From: Halorubrum salsamenti
Lineage (GTDB): Archaea; Halobacteriota; Halobacteria; Halobacteriales; Haloferacaceae
NCBI RefSeq assembly: GCF_007671685.1
Contig: NZ_VCNL01000003.1
Span: 62,001-126,000 of the forward strand
Direction: 5' to 3'
Length of the DNA: 64,000 bases
How positions within the stretch are numbered: the stretch's first letter is position 1; the number at the start of each line of letters is the position of its first letter. Below are positions 16,302 through 24,140 of the stretch, one piece after another. The notes beneath the pieces are model-generated. The model saw only the letters and a list, made by a program, of their open reading frames with translations. It was not told where the DNA came from and searched no databases. The position numbers and the translations under genes were made by a program.

Positions 16302-17272
16302 CGCGCCCCCTCCGCGTACGCGGCGATATCCTCGTCGTCCATCGCGTCGAGCAGCGCCTCGGCGCCGTGCGCGTCGACGACGGCGTCCGGGTCGAGGTGA
16401 CCGGCGAGCGCGCGCCGGCCCTCGGCCGCCCGCGCCTCCGCCTCGTCGGCGTCGACGTACGCCGACAGCGCCGAATCGATCGCCGCCTCGCGGACACGGG
16501 AGAACCGCTCCGCGTCCGGATCGACGGGGGCGTCGGCGTGTCGTTCGTCGAACCACTCGACCCAGCGCTCGCGGTCGGCCCACTCCTCGTCGCGCTCGGC
16601 CTCGCGGCGCACCCAGTCGACGCCCTCGGCCGCCGCGGGCCACCAGCCGTCCGCGATCCGCGCGTCCGTGACGACCCGGCGGGCGACGCGGGCGCCGCGT
16701 CCGGCCGCCGTGACCGCCTGTCGGTCGGCCTCGGAGGGAGAGGCGACGTAGAGCCCCTCGACCGGCGTCGTCCCGTCGGGATCGGCGTACTCCCGGTCGA
16801 AGTGCTCGTGGACCTCGCCGCCGTGGTCGTGGGTCTCGAACATCGCCGCGTCGTCGTCGAGGCCGCGGAGGTACTCGCCGTCGTACCGGGTCGCCGCCAC
16901 CACGCGTCGGGCGGTGACCGGCTCGCCCTCCTGCGGGGTGACGCGGAAGCGCGTCTCCTCCCCGTCCTCATGCCGCCGTTCGACCGACTCGACGAGGTCG
17001 TCGACGAGCGCGCCGCCCGCGCGGTCGACGTGGTCGTGCAGGAGGTCGTAGAACGTCTCGACGTCGATCCCGGCCGGGAAACCGAGGTAGTTCCCGAGGT
17101 GCGCACAGCGCGCGATCGACGACCGACCGCGGTCGAACACGGCGACGTCGCCCCCCTCGCGGGCGAGGAAGACGGCGGCCGAGCAGCCGGCGGGACCGCC
17201 GCCGACCACGACCGCGTCGTAGTCGACCTCCCCGGCGGCCTCGTCGAGGTCGAGGTCGAGGTCGTCGCTCAT
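16298..17272 (-). CDS. FAD-dependent oxidoreductase, iron operon I
   Basis: 324 residues. VVVGGGPAGCSAAVF (Gly24-Gly29) is the FAD-binding Rossmann motif, followed by CAHLGNYLGFPAGID, equivalent to the same block in the paralogue at 10415-11263. No CxxC active site. The C-terminal part (EEWADRERWVEWFDERH and DEAEARAAEGRRALAGH) is a helical extension absent from the shorter paralogue. ATG at 17272 overlaps the binding-protein stop by ATGA; stop overlaps the permease start the same way. Being tucked between binding protein and permease genes, it probably acts on the imported iron chelate, e.g. by reduction; this is inference. Confidence 0.82.
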   Translation of the reverse strand: MSDDLDLDLDEAAGEVDYDAVVVGGGPAGCSAAVFLAREGGDVAVFDRGRSSIARCAHLGNYLGFPAGIDVETFYDLLHDHVDRAGGALVDDLVESVERRHEDGEETRFRVTPQEGEPVTARRVVAATRYDGEYLRGLDDDAAMFETHDHGGEVHEHFDREYADPDGTTPVEGLYVASPSEADRQAVTAAGRGARVARRVVTDARIADGWWPAAAEGVDWVRREAERDEEWADRERWVEWFDERHADAPVDPDAERFSRVREAAIDSALSAYVDADEAEARAAEGRRALAGHLDPDAVVDAHGAEALLDAMDDEDIAAYAEGAR

Positions 17273-18582
17273 TCCGAATCACCGGCGACTATCTCCGCGA
17301 CTCGGCCGCGGTCGAAGAGGCGCTCGGACTCGGGGATCTCGGGGTAGCCGTCGCCGAGTTCGTAGGCCGGCCACTCGCCGAACCGCTCGGGGAACAGCTG
17401 TTTGGCGGTCATCTCGATCTGGAAGAGGTTCATGATCGGGCCCTGTACCGGGTTCCCCGAGGGGTAGAACCGGTCGTTCTCGATCGCGGAGAGCTCGCCG
17501 GCGACGGGGTGGTCGGCGAGCTCCTCGCGGACGCCGGCCACGTCGTAGTAGGACTCGACCCCGTACTGGTGTAAGATTACGTCGGGGTCGACCTCCAGCA
17601 GCTGTTCGTGGTCGTAGGCGGTCTCGTAAGTCACGTCGTCGGCGCCGAACGCGTCGACCACGCCGAAGGGGCGCACGTGGGCGTTGGCGAACCCCGGGTC
17701 GTCGAGCCGCGAGGGGTAGTAGGTCCCGTCCATGTAGAGGAGCGTGCCGACGGCCGGGCGCTCCCCCTCCGGCGGCAGGTCCGCCTGCACCGTCTCGATC
17801 AGGCCGTCGTGGACCGACGAGAGCGCCTCGAAGCGCTCCGGCTCCCGAAACACGCCGGCGACTCGCTCGGCGATCTCCCAGAGGCCGTAGTACTCGTACC
17901 CGTCGCGACACGACTCCGGGGGCTCGGAGTTCCGGCGGCTGAACACGTTGCCGAACCACGGCGCGACGTTGTCGCGGACCTCCGCCACGTCGCCCTCGTC
18001 CCACCCCTCGAAGGAGGCGAACAGGCAGGGGTCCGCCAGGTGGAGGTCGGAGTCGAGCTCGTAGAGCAGCTCCCGGTCGACCGAGATCCCGTCGCCGGAG
18101 CCCGTGTTGAGCTGTCGGATCCCCTCCCGGTCGAACTCGACGCCGTCGAGCTCGGCGTAGTAGGCGTCGAGCGTGTTCCCGCCGGCGTCGGCGTCGAAGC
18201 CGAGCGAGTTCACCGCGTCGCCGTGGCCGAACGCGACCGCCATGTCCGCGTACAGGAGGCTGTAGACCATCACGTCCCCGGGAACCGTATCGAGCGTCAC
18301 TTCGCCGACCGGCGCCATCTCGACGGAGTACGAGCCCGCGGACCCGTCGCCGTCCGTCCCCTCGCCGTCGGAACCGGCCGGTCCTCCGGCCTCGGCGTCG
18401 TCCGATCCGTCGGTGCCGTCAGGGCCGCCGGAGCCGCCGTCCGAGCCGGGAGCGCCCGATCCCGCTCCGAGACATCCCGCGAGCAGTCCCGCCCCCGCGA
18501 CCGCGCCGCCGTACCTGATCGCGTTACGGCGCGTCGACGTGGTACGGCGCGTCGACGTGGTCCGGTCCGCGTGCTTTCCCAT
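17269..18582 (-). CDS. iron-siderophore-type ABC transporter substrate-binding lipoprotein (operon I)
   Basis: 437 residues, third paralogue in the island. Tat-type N-terminus (TRRNAIRYGGAVAGAGLLAGC) with lipobox, a Gly/Asp/Ser linker to about residue 75, then a binding-protein fold with VDPDVILHQYGVESYYD and ENDRFYPSGNPVQGPIMNLFQIEMTAKQL. The N-terminal STRRTTSTRR shows a small internal duplication (TTSTRR twice). First gene of operon I, transcribed to 14217. Two operators at 18587-18602 and 18623-18638 flank the TATA element. Confidence 0.88.
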   Translation of the reverse strand: MGKHADRTTSTRRTTSTRRNAIRYGGAVAGAGLLAGCLGAGSGAPGSDGGSGGPDGTDGSDDAEAGGPAGSDGEGTDGDGSAGSYSVEMAPVGEVTLDTVPGDVMVYSLLYADMAVAFGHGDAVNSLGFDADAGGNTLDAYYAELDGVEFDREGIRQLNTGSGDGISVDRELLYELDSDLHLADPCLFASFEGWDEGDVAEVRDNVAPWFGNVFSRRNSEPPESCRDGYEYYGLWEIAERVAGVFREPERFEALSSVHDGLIETVQADLPPEGERPAVGTLLYMDGTYYPSRLDDPGFANAHVRPFGVVDAFGADDVTYETAYDHEQLLEVDPDVILHQYGVESYYDVAGVREELADHPVAGELSAIENDRFYPSGNPVQGPIMNLFQIEMTAKQLFPERFGEWPAYELGDGYPEIPESERLFDRGRVAEIVAGDSE

Positions 18583-18586
18583 ATAG

Positions 18587-18602
18587 TTTAGGCCTCCCTA
18601 AA
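18587..18602. promoter_or_regulatory. iron-box-like operator, operon I proximal site
   Basis: TTTAGGCCTCCCTAAA, between the TATA element (ATTTAATG on the minus strand, about 18603-18612) and the ATG at 18582. Inverted hexamers match all other sites; the four-base spacer is free. Confidence 0.85.
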
Positions 18603-18622
18603 GCATTAAATTGCTTTCGAAT

Positions 18623-18638
18623 CTTAGGGAAGCCTAAA
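18623..18638. promoter_or_regulatory. iron-box-like operator, operon I distal site
   Basis: CTTAGGGAAGCCTAAA, 36 bases centre to centre from the proximal site, one mismatch to the consensus at the first base. Confidence 0.8.
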
Positions 18639-18764
18639 TCAGGGTGATCGGCGAGTTCCTGCCCTCGTCCCGCCGAGCCATCGGCCGGTCGAATAAATTC
18701 AAAAGATCAGACAAGAAGTCAGAATACGGCGCCGATAAGACGCCTATCGGAGGTGTAGTAGAGT

Positions 18765-18780
18765 TTTAGGTCGTACGAAA
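18765..18780. promoter_or_regulatory. possible degenerate iron box upstream of dpsA
   Basis: TTTAGGTCGTACGAAA: the left half is perfect and the right half matches four of six bases (ACGAAA for CCTAAA). It lies about 56-71 bases before the dpsA start, upstream of the TATA-like elements. Confidence 0.35.
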
Positions 18781-18835
18781 AAGTGTTTTAATATTGATAA
18801 CTTATAAGTAGGTAGAGGACGTACGACGTAGTGTT

Positions 18836-19381
18836 ATGAACACGCAGAAGGAGACTCGGCAGCACGCCGGCACCGTCGAAGAGAACGCCCTCAGACTCGA
18901 ACCCGAGAAGGCGGAACAGATCATCGAGGCGCTGAACGTCGACCTCGCGGACGCGTACGTCCTCTACCACCAGCTCCACAAACACCACTGGAACGTCGAG
19001 GGCGCGGAGTTCCTCGACGTCCACGTGTTCCTCCAAGAGGTGTACGAGGACGTCGAGGCGGCCGCCGACGAACTCGCCGAGCGGCTGCAGGCGCTCGGCG
19101 GCGTGCCGCACGCCAGCATGACGACGCTCGCTGAGAACGCCACCGTCGAGGCGGAAGACGAGGACGTGTACGACGTCCGCACGTCGCTCGGGAACGACCT
19201 AGAGATGATGGGCGACATCATCGAGAGCTACCGGGAGCACATCGAGCTCGCGGAGGGCCTCGGCGACTACGCGACCGCGGAGATGCTCCGCGAGCAGCTG
19301 GAGGGGATCGAGGAGCACGCGCACCACATCGAGCACTACCTCGAGGACGACACGCTCGTCGTGGAGTCCGCGACGAAGTGA
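18836..19381 (+). CDS. dpsA: DNA-protecting ferritin-like protein DpsA
   Basis: 181-residue Dps/ferritin-superfamily protein. Dps dodecamers oxidise and store Fe(II) and shield DNA from peroxide damage; in Halobacterium DpsA is induced by iron and oxidative conditions. The inter-subunit ferroxidase ligands are visible in HKHHWNVEG (His50/His51), FLDVHVFLQEVYEDVE (His63, Glu68, Asp72). Four long helices account for the whole chain, and length fits the archaeal family. The upstream region is A/T-rich with TTTTAATATT and ACTTATAAG, two candidate TATA elements, and the degenerate iron box at 18765. Opposite orientation to operon I, with which it shares the 253-base gap. Confidence 0.96.
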   Translation: MNTQKETRQHAGTVEENALRLEPEKAEQIIEALNVDLADAYVLYHQLHKHHWNVEGAEFLDVHVFLQEVYEDVEAAADELAERLQALGGVPHASMTTLAENATVEAEDEDVYDVRTSLGNDLEMMGDIIESYREHIELAEGLGDYATAEMLREQLEGIEEHAHHIEHYLEDDTLVVESATK

Positions 19382-19400
19382 CCGAAAACCGGCTACCCTT

Positions 19401-19712
19401 TTAACGAACGTCCGGCGCCGTCTGGTCGGTCCGACCCGGCAGCGTCACTTCGATTTCTAACTCCGGTTCGCCGACGCCCTCGTAGTCGACGTCGAGTTCC
19501 ACGGGCTCGCCGAACGCGAAGGGGAGCTCCCACTCCTCCGTCTCGATCCGGAGGTCGTCGCCGTCGCGGAGTTGCTCGCCGAGCGCGATCAGAAACTCGC
19601 CGGCCTCGCTCGCGTCAACCCGATACTCCTGTTCGAAGTTCCGACCCGCAATGACCGTCCGGTCGTCGTCCGTCGAGGACGCCGACCCGTCCGAGGGGGA
19701 TTCGTCCGTCAT
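19401..19712 (-). CDS. amphi-Trp domain protein
   Basis: 103 residues. The C-terminal two thirds (FEQEYRVDASEAGEFLIALG, then IETEEWELPFAFGEPVELDVDY and ELEIEVTL) match the amphi-Trp domain, a small beta-rich domain of unknown function named for a conserved Trp in an amphipathic strand. The first 18 residues are a disordered acidic/Ser leader. The ATG at 19712 comes one base after the stop of the small CxxC gene, so the two form an operon controlled by the iron box at 19890-19905. Role in iron stress is inferred from that operator. Confidence 0.8.
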   Translation of the reverse strand: MTDESPSDGSASSTDDDRTVIAGRNFEQEYRVDASEAGEFLIALGEQLRDGDDLRIETEEWELPFAFGEPVELDVDYEGVGEPELEIEVTLPGRTDQTAPDVR

Positions 19713-19713
19713 C

Positions 19714-19881
19714 TCACCGAGTCACGTCGACGACGTGGTCGCTCGCGATCCACCCGTCCGTGTTCTCGGACTCCATGAACACCGACCGGCCGGGACACCC
19801 CTCACAGACGGTGACTGACGGGTTCTGTTCGAATTCCGATTCGCGACGAGAGTCGGTGCGGGACCGGGCGCCTGCTGACAT
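19714..19881 (-). CDS. 55-residue CxxC protein, first gene of an iron-box operon
   Basis: Begins MSAGARSRTDSRRESEFEQN and contains VTVCEGCPGRSVF (Cys26, Cys29), then FMESENTDGWIASDHVVDVTR. The CxxC could bind a metal or undergo thiol-disulfide exchange; with only two Cys a full zinc ribbon would require dimerisation. The ATG at 19881 follows the operator by eight bases and a T-rich TATA element (TTTTTATTTT on the minus strand, about 19902-19912), a leaderless arrangement as in the other iron-box genes. Followed one base later by the amphi-Trp gene. I recall similar tiny proteins in other haloarchaea but no name. Confidence 0.75.
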   Translation of the reverse strand: MSAGARSRTDSRRESEFEQNPSVTVCEGCPGRSVFMESENTDGWIASDHVVDVTR

Positions 19882-19889
19882 TGAGAGTC

Positions 19890-19905
19890 TTTAGGTGGAC
19901 CTAAA
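19890..19905. promoter_or_regulatory. iron-box-like operator of the CxxC/amphi-Trp operon
   Basis: TTTAGGTGGACCTAAA, perfect hexamer pair, between the TATA element and the ATG at 19881. Confidence 0.85.
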
Positions 19906-19931
19906 ATAAAAAGGATGCGGTCGGCACCGAG

Positions 19932-20372
19932 TCACTCCGCGCGGCTCGGCGAGACGCCGAGGCCATCGGGACGGCCCTCGGCGTCGACGTCGAGGTCCTC
20001 GAACAGCAGGTGGGCGAGCCGTTCGGCGACCTCGGGACTGATCAGTCCGGCCATCTCCATCGCCTCGCGCTCGTGCGCGTCGAGGTCGAGTACGTCGCGG
20101 AAGAACCACGAGAGCGCGACGTACGTCTCGTGGAGATCGCTCGCGCGCTCCCGGCCGGTGTCGGTGAGCGTCACCCCCTCGTACGGCTCGCGAGCGACGA
20201 GCCCGTCGGCCGCGAGCCGCTGGAGCATCTCCGTCGTCGCCGCCGGAGAACGATCGAGCATCTCGGCGATCCGCCCGGGGGAGATCGGCGTCCCCGCCCG
20301 GTGTTCCGCGATGTACAGCGCGAGGAGGTACCGGACCCTCCGCGTGGAGCCCGGTTCGCCGACGTGCGCCAT
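19932..20372 (-). CDS. DtxR-family metal-dependent transcriptional repressor (Idr/SirR-like)
   Basis: 146 residues. N-terminal winged helix (TRRVRYLLALYIAEHRAGTPISPGRI, then LDRSPAATTEMLQRLAADGLVAREPYEGVTLT), followed by the dimerisation/metal domain with LHETYVALSWFFRDVLDLDAHEREAMEMAGLISPEVAERL. This matches iron- or manganese-sensing DtxR proteins; it lacks the C-terminal SH3-like domain, so it is the short type. Its own promoter carries TTTAGGTCTCCCTAAA at 20376-20391, which suggests autorepression, and the same dyad is on the iron-uptake operons. It is therefore the most likely regulator of the island, though haloarchaea carry several DtxR paralogues. Confidence 0.9.
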   Translation of the reverse strand: MAHVGEPGSTRRVRYLLALYIAEHRAGTPISPGRIAEMLDRSPAATTEMLQRLAADGLVAREPYEGVTLTDTGRERASDLHETYVALSWFFRDVLDLDAHEREAMEMAGLISPEVAERLAHLLFEDLDVDAEGRPDGLGVSPSRAE

Positions 20373-20375
20373 GAT

Positions 20376-20391
20376 TTTAGGTCTCCCTAAA
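20376..20391. promoter_or_regulatory. iron-box-like operator of the DtxR-family gene
   Basis: TTTAGGTCTCCCTAAA immediately before the ATG at 20372 and downstream of AAATATAAAT (20391-20400), so repressor binding would cover the transcription start. Confidence 0.85.
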
Positions 20392-20501
20392 AATATAAAT
20401 CAATTACGGATCCGGAACACCAGTGCCGCGGCACCTCGCACGAGATCGCAACCGGGACGGTCGATACGGTCGCTAACCAATTCGATATAGTCGAGTGCGG
20501 T

Positions 20502-21416
20502 TTATTCTCCGCCGAACGCCCGAATCGACTTAAAAGAGCCGTCGACGATCGCGTCCGCTATCCCGTCGACGTCCCCGCCACGCGGCACCTCGTGGGGATA
20601 CTTCCGCCCGAAGTATCGAAGGAGGTTCTCCACGTCGCGTTCGAGGAACTCGCGGGCGTTCTCGTGGTCGACGGGGACCGCCTGCGGCCAGTCGAAGATC
20701 GTGATCCCACTCTCGGCGACCGCGACGTTGTGCTCGGACATGTCCGCGTGGACCCACCCGAGGTCGTAAGCGGTCACCAGCTCTCGGAGGACGAGGTCGA
20801 GGACGCCGATCGCCTGTTCGGGATCGAGCTTCGCGCGCGCGAGCTCGACGCCGTCGAACTTGTCCATCACGATGGCGTGGCGGTTGTGGTCGACCGGCCG
20901 CGGCACCGACACGTCGGGGTACAGCGCCTCCATCGCCTCGTACTCCCGTTCCGCCGCCTTGCGCGCGGTGTACAGCCAGGAGACGTGGTCGCGATCCGCG
21001 GTGTACTCGCGCTCGCGGTTCACCTCGCGGAAGTTCGTGTACCCCTCGCGGTGGTATTTCAGAGCGAGGGGTTTGAACGACTGCGCCTCGTACACGTCGC
21101 CCTCCTTACCGAACCCCAGGGGCGAGCCCACGCCGTCGATGGTCTCGCGCTCGGCGAACGTCCGGAGCGCCAACGCGTCGTACCCCTCGAAGGTGAGCTG
21201 GTACCCCTCGTACTGGATCGTCTTCCGTTCGATCAGCTCGCGGTCGAGACACCGATCGATCCGGTAGTCGACCTCCTCGCGCGTCAGGTCGGCGTAATCG
21301 GGGAGCTTGTCCCGGCGGACCCACTCCGAGAAGCGCATTCCCTGCTCGACGCCCGAGAGGAGATAGAAGTCCTCGGGATCGAGCTCGGCCATGTCGCCGG
21401 CGACGTTTCGAACCAT
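20502..21416 (-). CDS. rio2: RIO2-type serine/threonine protein kinase
   Basis: 304 residues. N-terminal winged helix typical of Rio2 (residues about 1-90: YLLSGVEQGMRFSEWVRRDKL, QLTFEGYDALALRTF), then the atypical kinase domain: Gly-rich LGFGKEGDVYEA, ALKYHREG lysine, catalytic loop WVHADMSEHNVAV and metal-binding Asp in ITIFDWPQAV. Rio2 is universally conserved in archaea and acts in late maturation of the small ribosomal subunit. Ends with FKSIRAFGGE. Upstream of it no overlap with other genes. Confidence 0.96.
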   Translation of the reverse strand: MVRNVAGDMAELDPEDFYLLSGVEQGMRFSEWVRRDKLPDYADLTREEVDYRIDRCLDRELIERKTIQYEGYQLTFEGYDALALRTFAERETIDGVGSPLGFGKEGDVYEAQSFKPLALKYHREGYTNFREVNREREYTADRDHVSWLYTARKAAEREYEAMEALYPDVSVPRPVDHNRHAIVMDKFDGVELARAKLDPEQAIGVLDLVLRELVTAYDLGWVHADMSEHNVAVAESGITIFDWPQAVPVDHENAREFLERDVENLLRYFGRKYPHEVPRGGDVDGIADAIVDGSFKSIRAFGGE

Positions 21417-21566
21417 ACGCGCCCCTACTCCGGCGATTCCTAAAAGGGACGCGCGTCCGGTGAGCGACGGTATAAATCATATTGTACGATATCAAATCGA
21501 CTGGGCGGATCGAATCACGGCCCCTCGAACGCAACCGCTTTCGGACGGGACGCCGACGTGGGTCGT

Positions 21567-21656
21567 ATGCACGCGGACGGAGCGCAGGACGAGGGCGATA
21601 GTCGATCGGGAAGCGCGGACGGTGGCCGATCGCGGAGCGCGGGTGGTGGACGGTGA
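21567..21656 (+). CDS. possible 29-residue upstream ORF overlapping the lipoate ligase start
   Basis: ATG at 21567, stop TGA overlapping the GTG of the next gene by four bases (GTGA, 21653-21656). The encoded peptide (MHADGAQDEGDSRSGSADGG then RSRSAGGGR) is low complexity, so the ORF may matter for coupling rather than as a protein. Weak evidence. Confidence 0.25.
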   Translation: MHADGAQDEGDSRSGSADGGRSRSAGGGR

Positions 21657-22549
21657 CCGCGCCGGCGGGCGACTGGCGGCTGATCCGGGAGGAGCCGCGG
21701 CCGGGCCCGATGCAGATGGCGCTCGACGAGGTGGCGGCGGAGACGGCGGCCGCCGGCGGCCCGGCCACCGTGCGGACGTACCGGTGGGACCCGAGCTGTC
21801 TCTCCCTCGGCTACCGACAGGACCCGGAGACGGTCGACTGGGCGTTCTGCGAGCGCGAGGGGATCGACGTGACCCGACGCCAGACCGGCGGCGGCGGGAT
21901 CTACCACGACGGGCGCGGTGACATCGCGTACTCGATAGCCGTCCCCGCCGCCGACGTGCCGGGCGAACTGCTCGACTGCTACCACCTGCTGTGTAAGCCC
22001 GTCCTCGACGCCTTCGATCGGCTCGGGATCGACGCGGGCTACGTCGAGGAGGAGGTGCCAGAGCTGTACCACCCGGCCTGCTACCTGCGGGAGCTGCACC
22101 CGGCACACGACGTGGTCGCCGGCGGTTCCGGCGGCTCCGACGCCTCCGGCGACTCCGTCGACAGCGGCGACCGTCGACGGAAGATCGCCGGCAACGCCCA
22201 GTACCGGAAGCGAGACGCCGTCATTCAGCACGGCTCGCTGACGTTCTCGGTCGAGGCGGAGCGCCACCTCGGGACGTTCGCAGACCCGCCCGTGACGCCC
22301 GCCGAGTTCCGTGATCGGGTCGTCGGAATGGACGAACTCGCCGATATCGATCGGGCGGACGCGGTGGCGGCGGTGGAGGCGGCGCTCGTCGCGTGGGTGG
22401 CGGGGGAGGGCGACGATCGCGAGGGCGTCGCTCTCGACCGCGACGGTTCGTGGACCGACGCGGAACTCCGGCGCGCGGAGGAGCTCGTCGAGACGAAGTA
22501 CCGGGACGAGGGGTGGGTCCGGACACAGCCCGGGAACGGGCACGCGTAG
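21653..22549 (+). CDS. lipoate-protein ligase A / biotin-lipoate ligase family protein
   Basis: 298 residues. The BPL/LplA fold is marked by [19 protein letters not shown], the substrate-binding [21 protein letters not shown] and the catalytic lysine in [22 protein letters not shown]. Family members attach lipoate or octanoate to E2 subunits or GcvH via an acyl-AMP. A Gly/Ser/Asp-rich insertion ([19 protein letters not shown]) before the lysine motif is a halophilic decoration. Start is a GTG. The TATA-like GTATAAATCATATT at about 21470 is far upstream, so a leader of over 100 bases or another promoter is implied. Confidence 0.9.
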   Translation: MTAPAGDWRLIREEPRPGPMQMALDEVAAETAAAGGPATVRTYRWDPSCLSLGYRQDPETVDWAFCEREGIDVTRRQTGGGGIYHDGRGDIAYSIAVPAADVPGELLDCYHLLCKPVLDAFDRLGIDAGYVEEEVPELYHPACYLRELHPAHDVVAGGSGGSDASGDSVDSGDRRRKIAGNAQYRKRDAVIQHGSLTFSVEAERHLGTFADPPVTPAEFRDRVVGMDELADIDRADAVAAVEAALVAWVAGEGDDREGVALDRDGSWTDAELRRAEELVETKYRDEGWVRTQPGNGHA

Positions 22550-22649
22550 CGTCCCGGGGGGTCGGAGACGCAGGACCGCCGTGACAGATCGCAGGCGGCG
22601 ATCGCTCCGGTTCCGAAGGGGCTTTTTCCGGCGCTCGCGTGGAAACGGT

Positions 22650-23486
22650 ATGAGCCTCAAGGTCGGCGCGCACGTCTCGATCGCGGGCGGCGTGGACAAC
22701 GCGGTCGAGAATCAGGTGGAGGTCGGCGGCAACTGCGGACAGATATTCACCCACTCCCCGCAGGTGTGGCAGGACCCGAACATCGGCGACGAGGAGGCCG
22801 AGCGGTTCCGAGAAGGCACCGAACGCGATCTGGAAGGTCCGTGGATGATCCACACCTCCTACCTCGTCAACCTCTGTACGCCCAAGGAGGGGCTCCGCGA
22901 GAAGTCGCTCGACTCGATGCAGAAGGAGGTCGACGCGGCCGACAAGCTCGGGATCCCGTACGTCAACGTCCACCTCGGCGCGCACACGGGAGCGGGCGTC
23001 GAGGGCGGCCTCGACAACGCCGCGTCGGTGATCGACGACATCGACGTGCCCGACGGGGTCACGATCCTGGTCGAGAGCGACGCGGGCGCGGGCACGAAGC
23101 TCGGCGGCGAGTTCGAGCATCTGGCCGGGATCATCGACCGCACGGAGACGGACATCGACGTCTGCGTCGACACCGCTCACGCGTTCGCGGCGGGCTACGA
23201 CCTCTCGACGCCCGAAGCGGTCGACGAGACGATCGCGGAGTTCGACGACGTGGTCGGGTTAGAGCACCTTCAGTACATTCACCTCAACGACTCGAAGCAC
23301 GCCTGCGGCACCAACAAAGACGAGCACGCCCACATCGGCGAGGGGCTCATCGGCGAAGACGGGATGGAGCGGTTCCTCAATCACCCGGACCTGGCGGACG
23401 TGCCGCTCGCGCTGGAGACGCCGACCGAGAACGGCAAGAGCTTCGCGTGGAACATCGACCGCGTCCGCGAGCTGCGGGCGGAGTGA
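22650..23486 (+). CDS. nfo: endonuclease IV (AP endonuclease)
   Basis: 278-residue TIM-barrel nuclease of base-excision repair; cleaves 5' of abasic sites with three zinc ions. Metal ligands can be followed along the chain: [75 protein letters not shown] and LALETPT. Full family length. The ATG at 22650 is preceded by GGGGCTTTTTCCGG, a poor TATA-like stretch at about 25 bases. Downstream gene is separated by 100 bases and has its own strong TATA box. Confidence 0.96.
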   Translation: MSLKVGAHVSIAGGVDNAVENQVEVGGNCGQIFTHSPQVWQDPNIGDEEAERFREGTERDLEGPWMIHTSYLVNLCTPKEGLREKSLDSMQKEVDAADKLGIPYVNVHLGAHTGAGVEGGLDNAASVIDDIDVPDGVTILVESDAGAGTKLGGEFEHLAGIIDRTETDIDVCVDTAHAFAAGYDLSTPEAVDETIAEFDDVVGLEHLQYIHLNDSKHACGTNKDEHAHIGEGLIGEDGMERFLNHPDLADVPLALETPTENGKSFAWNIDRVRELRAE

Positions 23487-23557
23487 GCCTGGGGCGAGTA
23501 GGCCGTTAGCAGACGAATATCGGGTCGTTCGGAGGCATTTAAAGCGTCCGACGCGCC

Positions 23558-23566
23558 TTTATATAT
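23558..23566 (+). promoter_or_regulatory. strong TATA box of the 162-residue membrane protein gene
   Basis: TTTATATAT 21-29 bases before the ATG at 23587, one of the best archaeal TATA matches in the window; leaderless transcript expected. Confidence 0.7.
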
Positions 23567-23586
23567 CAAGAGCCTGATCCACGGAT

Positions 23587-24075
23587 ATGACCACCACGAA
23601 AGCGCTGCTGATCGGGCAGCGGCGTCGGTTGGCCCTCACGATGGTCGGGGGGTTCGCCGGCCTCGTGGCGCTGGCGCTGGCGGTCGCGGTCTTCGCCGAG
23701 CGCGCGGACATCCAGACCGCGGCGGCGGTGACGGACCGACTCGTCCCGCTGTTGGTGTTCTACGCGCCGGCGCCGATCGCGGCCGCCGGGGCGTACGCGC
23801 GCTGCGGCGGACCGGCGTGTCTGACCGTGGGCGTCGTGCCCGCCCTCGTGTTCGCCGCGCTCGTAGTCGTCGGCACCGTGTTCGGCGTCCCCGGCGTGGG
23901 CGGCGGCGACGCGCCGCTGGGCGGGGTGACGATGTCGTTCGCGCTCGTCGGGTTGAGCGGGGCGTTCGTCGGCTACTGTGCCGGCGTCACCGCCGCTCTC
24001 CTCGCGGACCTCGCGGGGATCGGCGGGGGCGACGGCGAGGGTGGTGGCGGCGACGAGACGGACGGCGCGGAGTGA
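23587..24075 (+). CDS. four-helix membrane protein of unknown function
   Basis: 162 residues with four hydrophobic helices (about 18-38, 48-68, 77-98, 112-140), short loops and an acidic Gly-rich tail (GGGDGEGGGGDETDGAE). No family signature recognised; comparable small membrane proteins (DUF7534-like) are common in haloarchaea. Own TATA box at 23558. The next gene starts 66 bases later with its own promoter. Confidence 0.7.
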   Translation: MTTTKALLIGQRRRLALTMVGGFAGLVALALAVAVFAERADIQTAAAVTDRLVPLLVFYAPAPIAAAGAYARCGGPACLTVGVVPALVFAALVVVGTVFGVPGVGGGDAPLGGVTMSFALVGLSGAFVGYCAGVTAALLADLAGIGGGDGEGGGGDETDGAE

Positions 24076-24110
24076 GGGACGGTCCTGCCCGGACGACCGA
24101 GTTCCGTACG

Positions 24111-24116
24111 TTTATT
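24111..24116 (+). promoter_or_regulatory. TATA element of the methyltransferase gene
   Basis: TTTATT 25-30 bases before the GTG at 24141; this decides the start in a frame that stays open far upstream. Confidence 0.6.
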
Positions 24117-24140
24117 CTCCTCTGCGTCGAACGCGGGAGC

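Noticed and set aside
23817-24140. N-terminal extension of the methyltransferase
   Set aside because: Arg/Gly-rich shadow of the upstream membrane protein gene; TATA element at 24111 supports the GTG at 24141.
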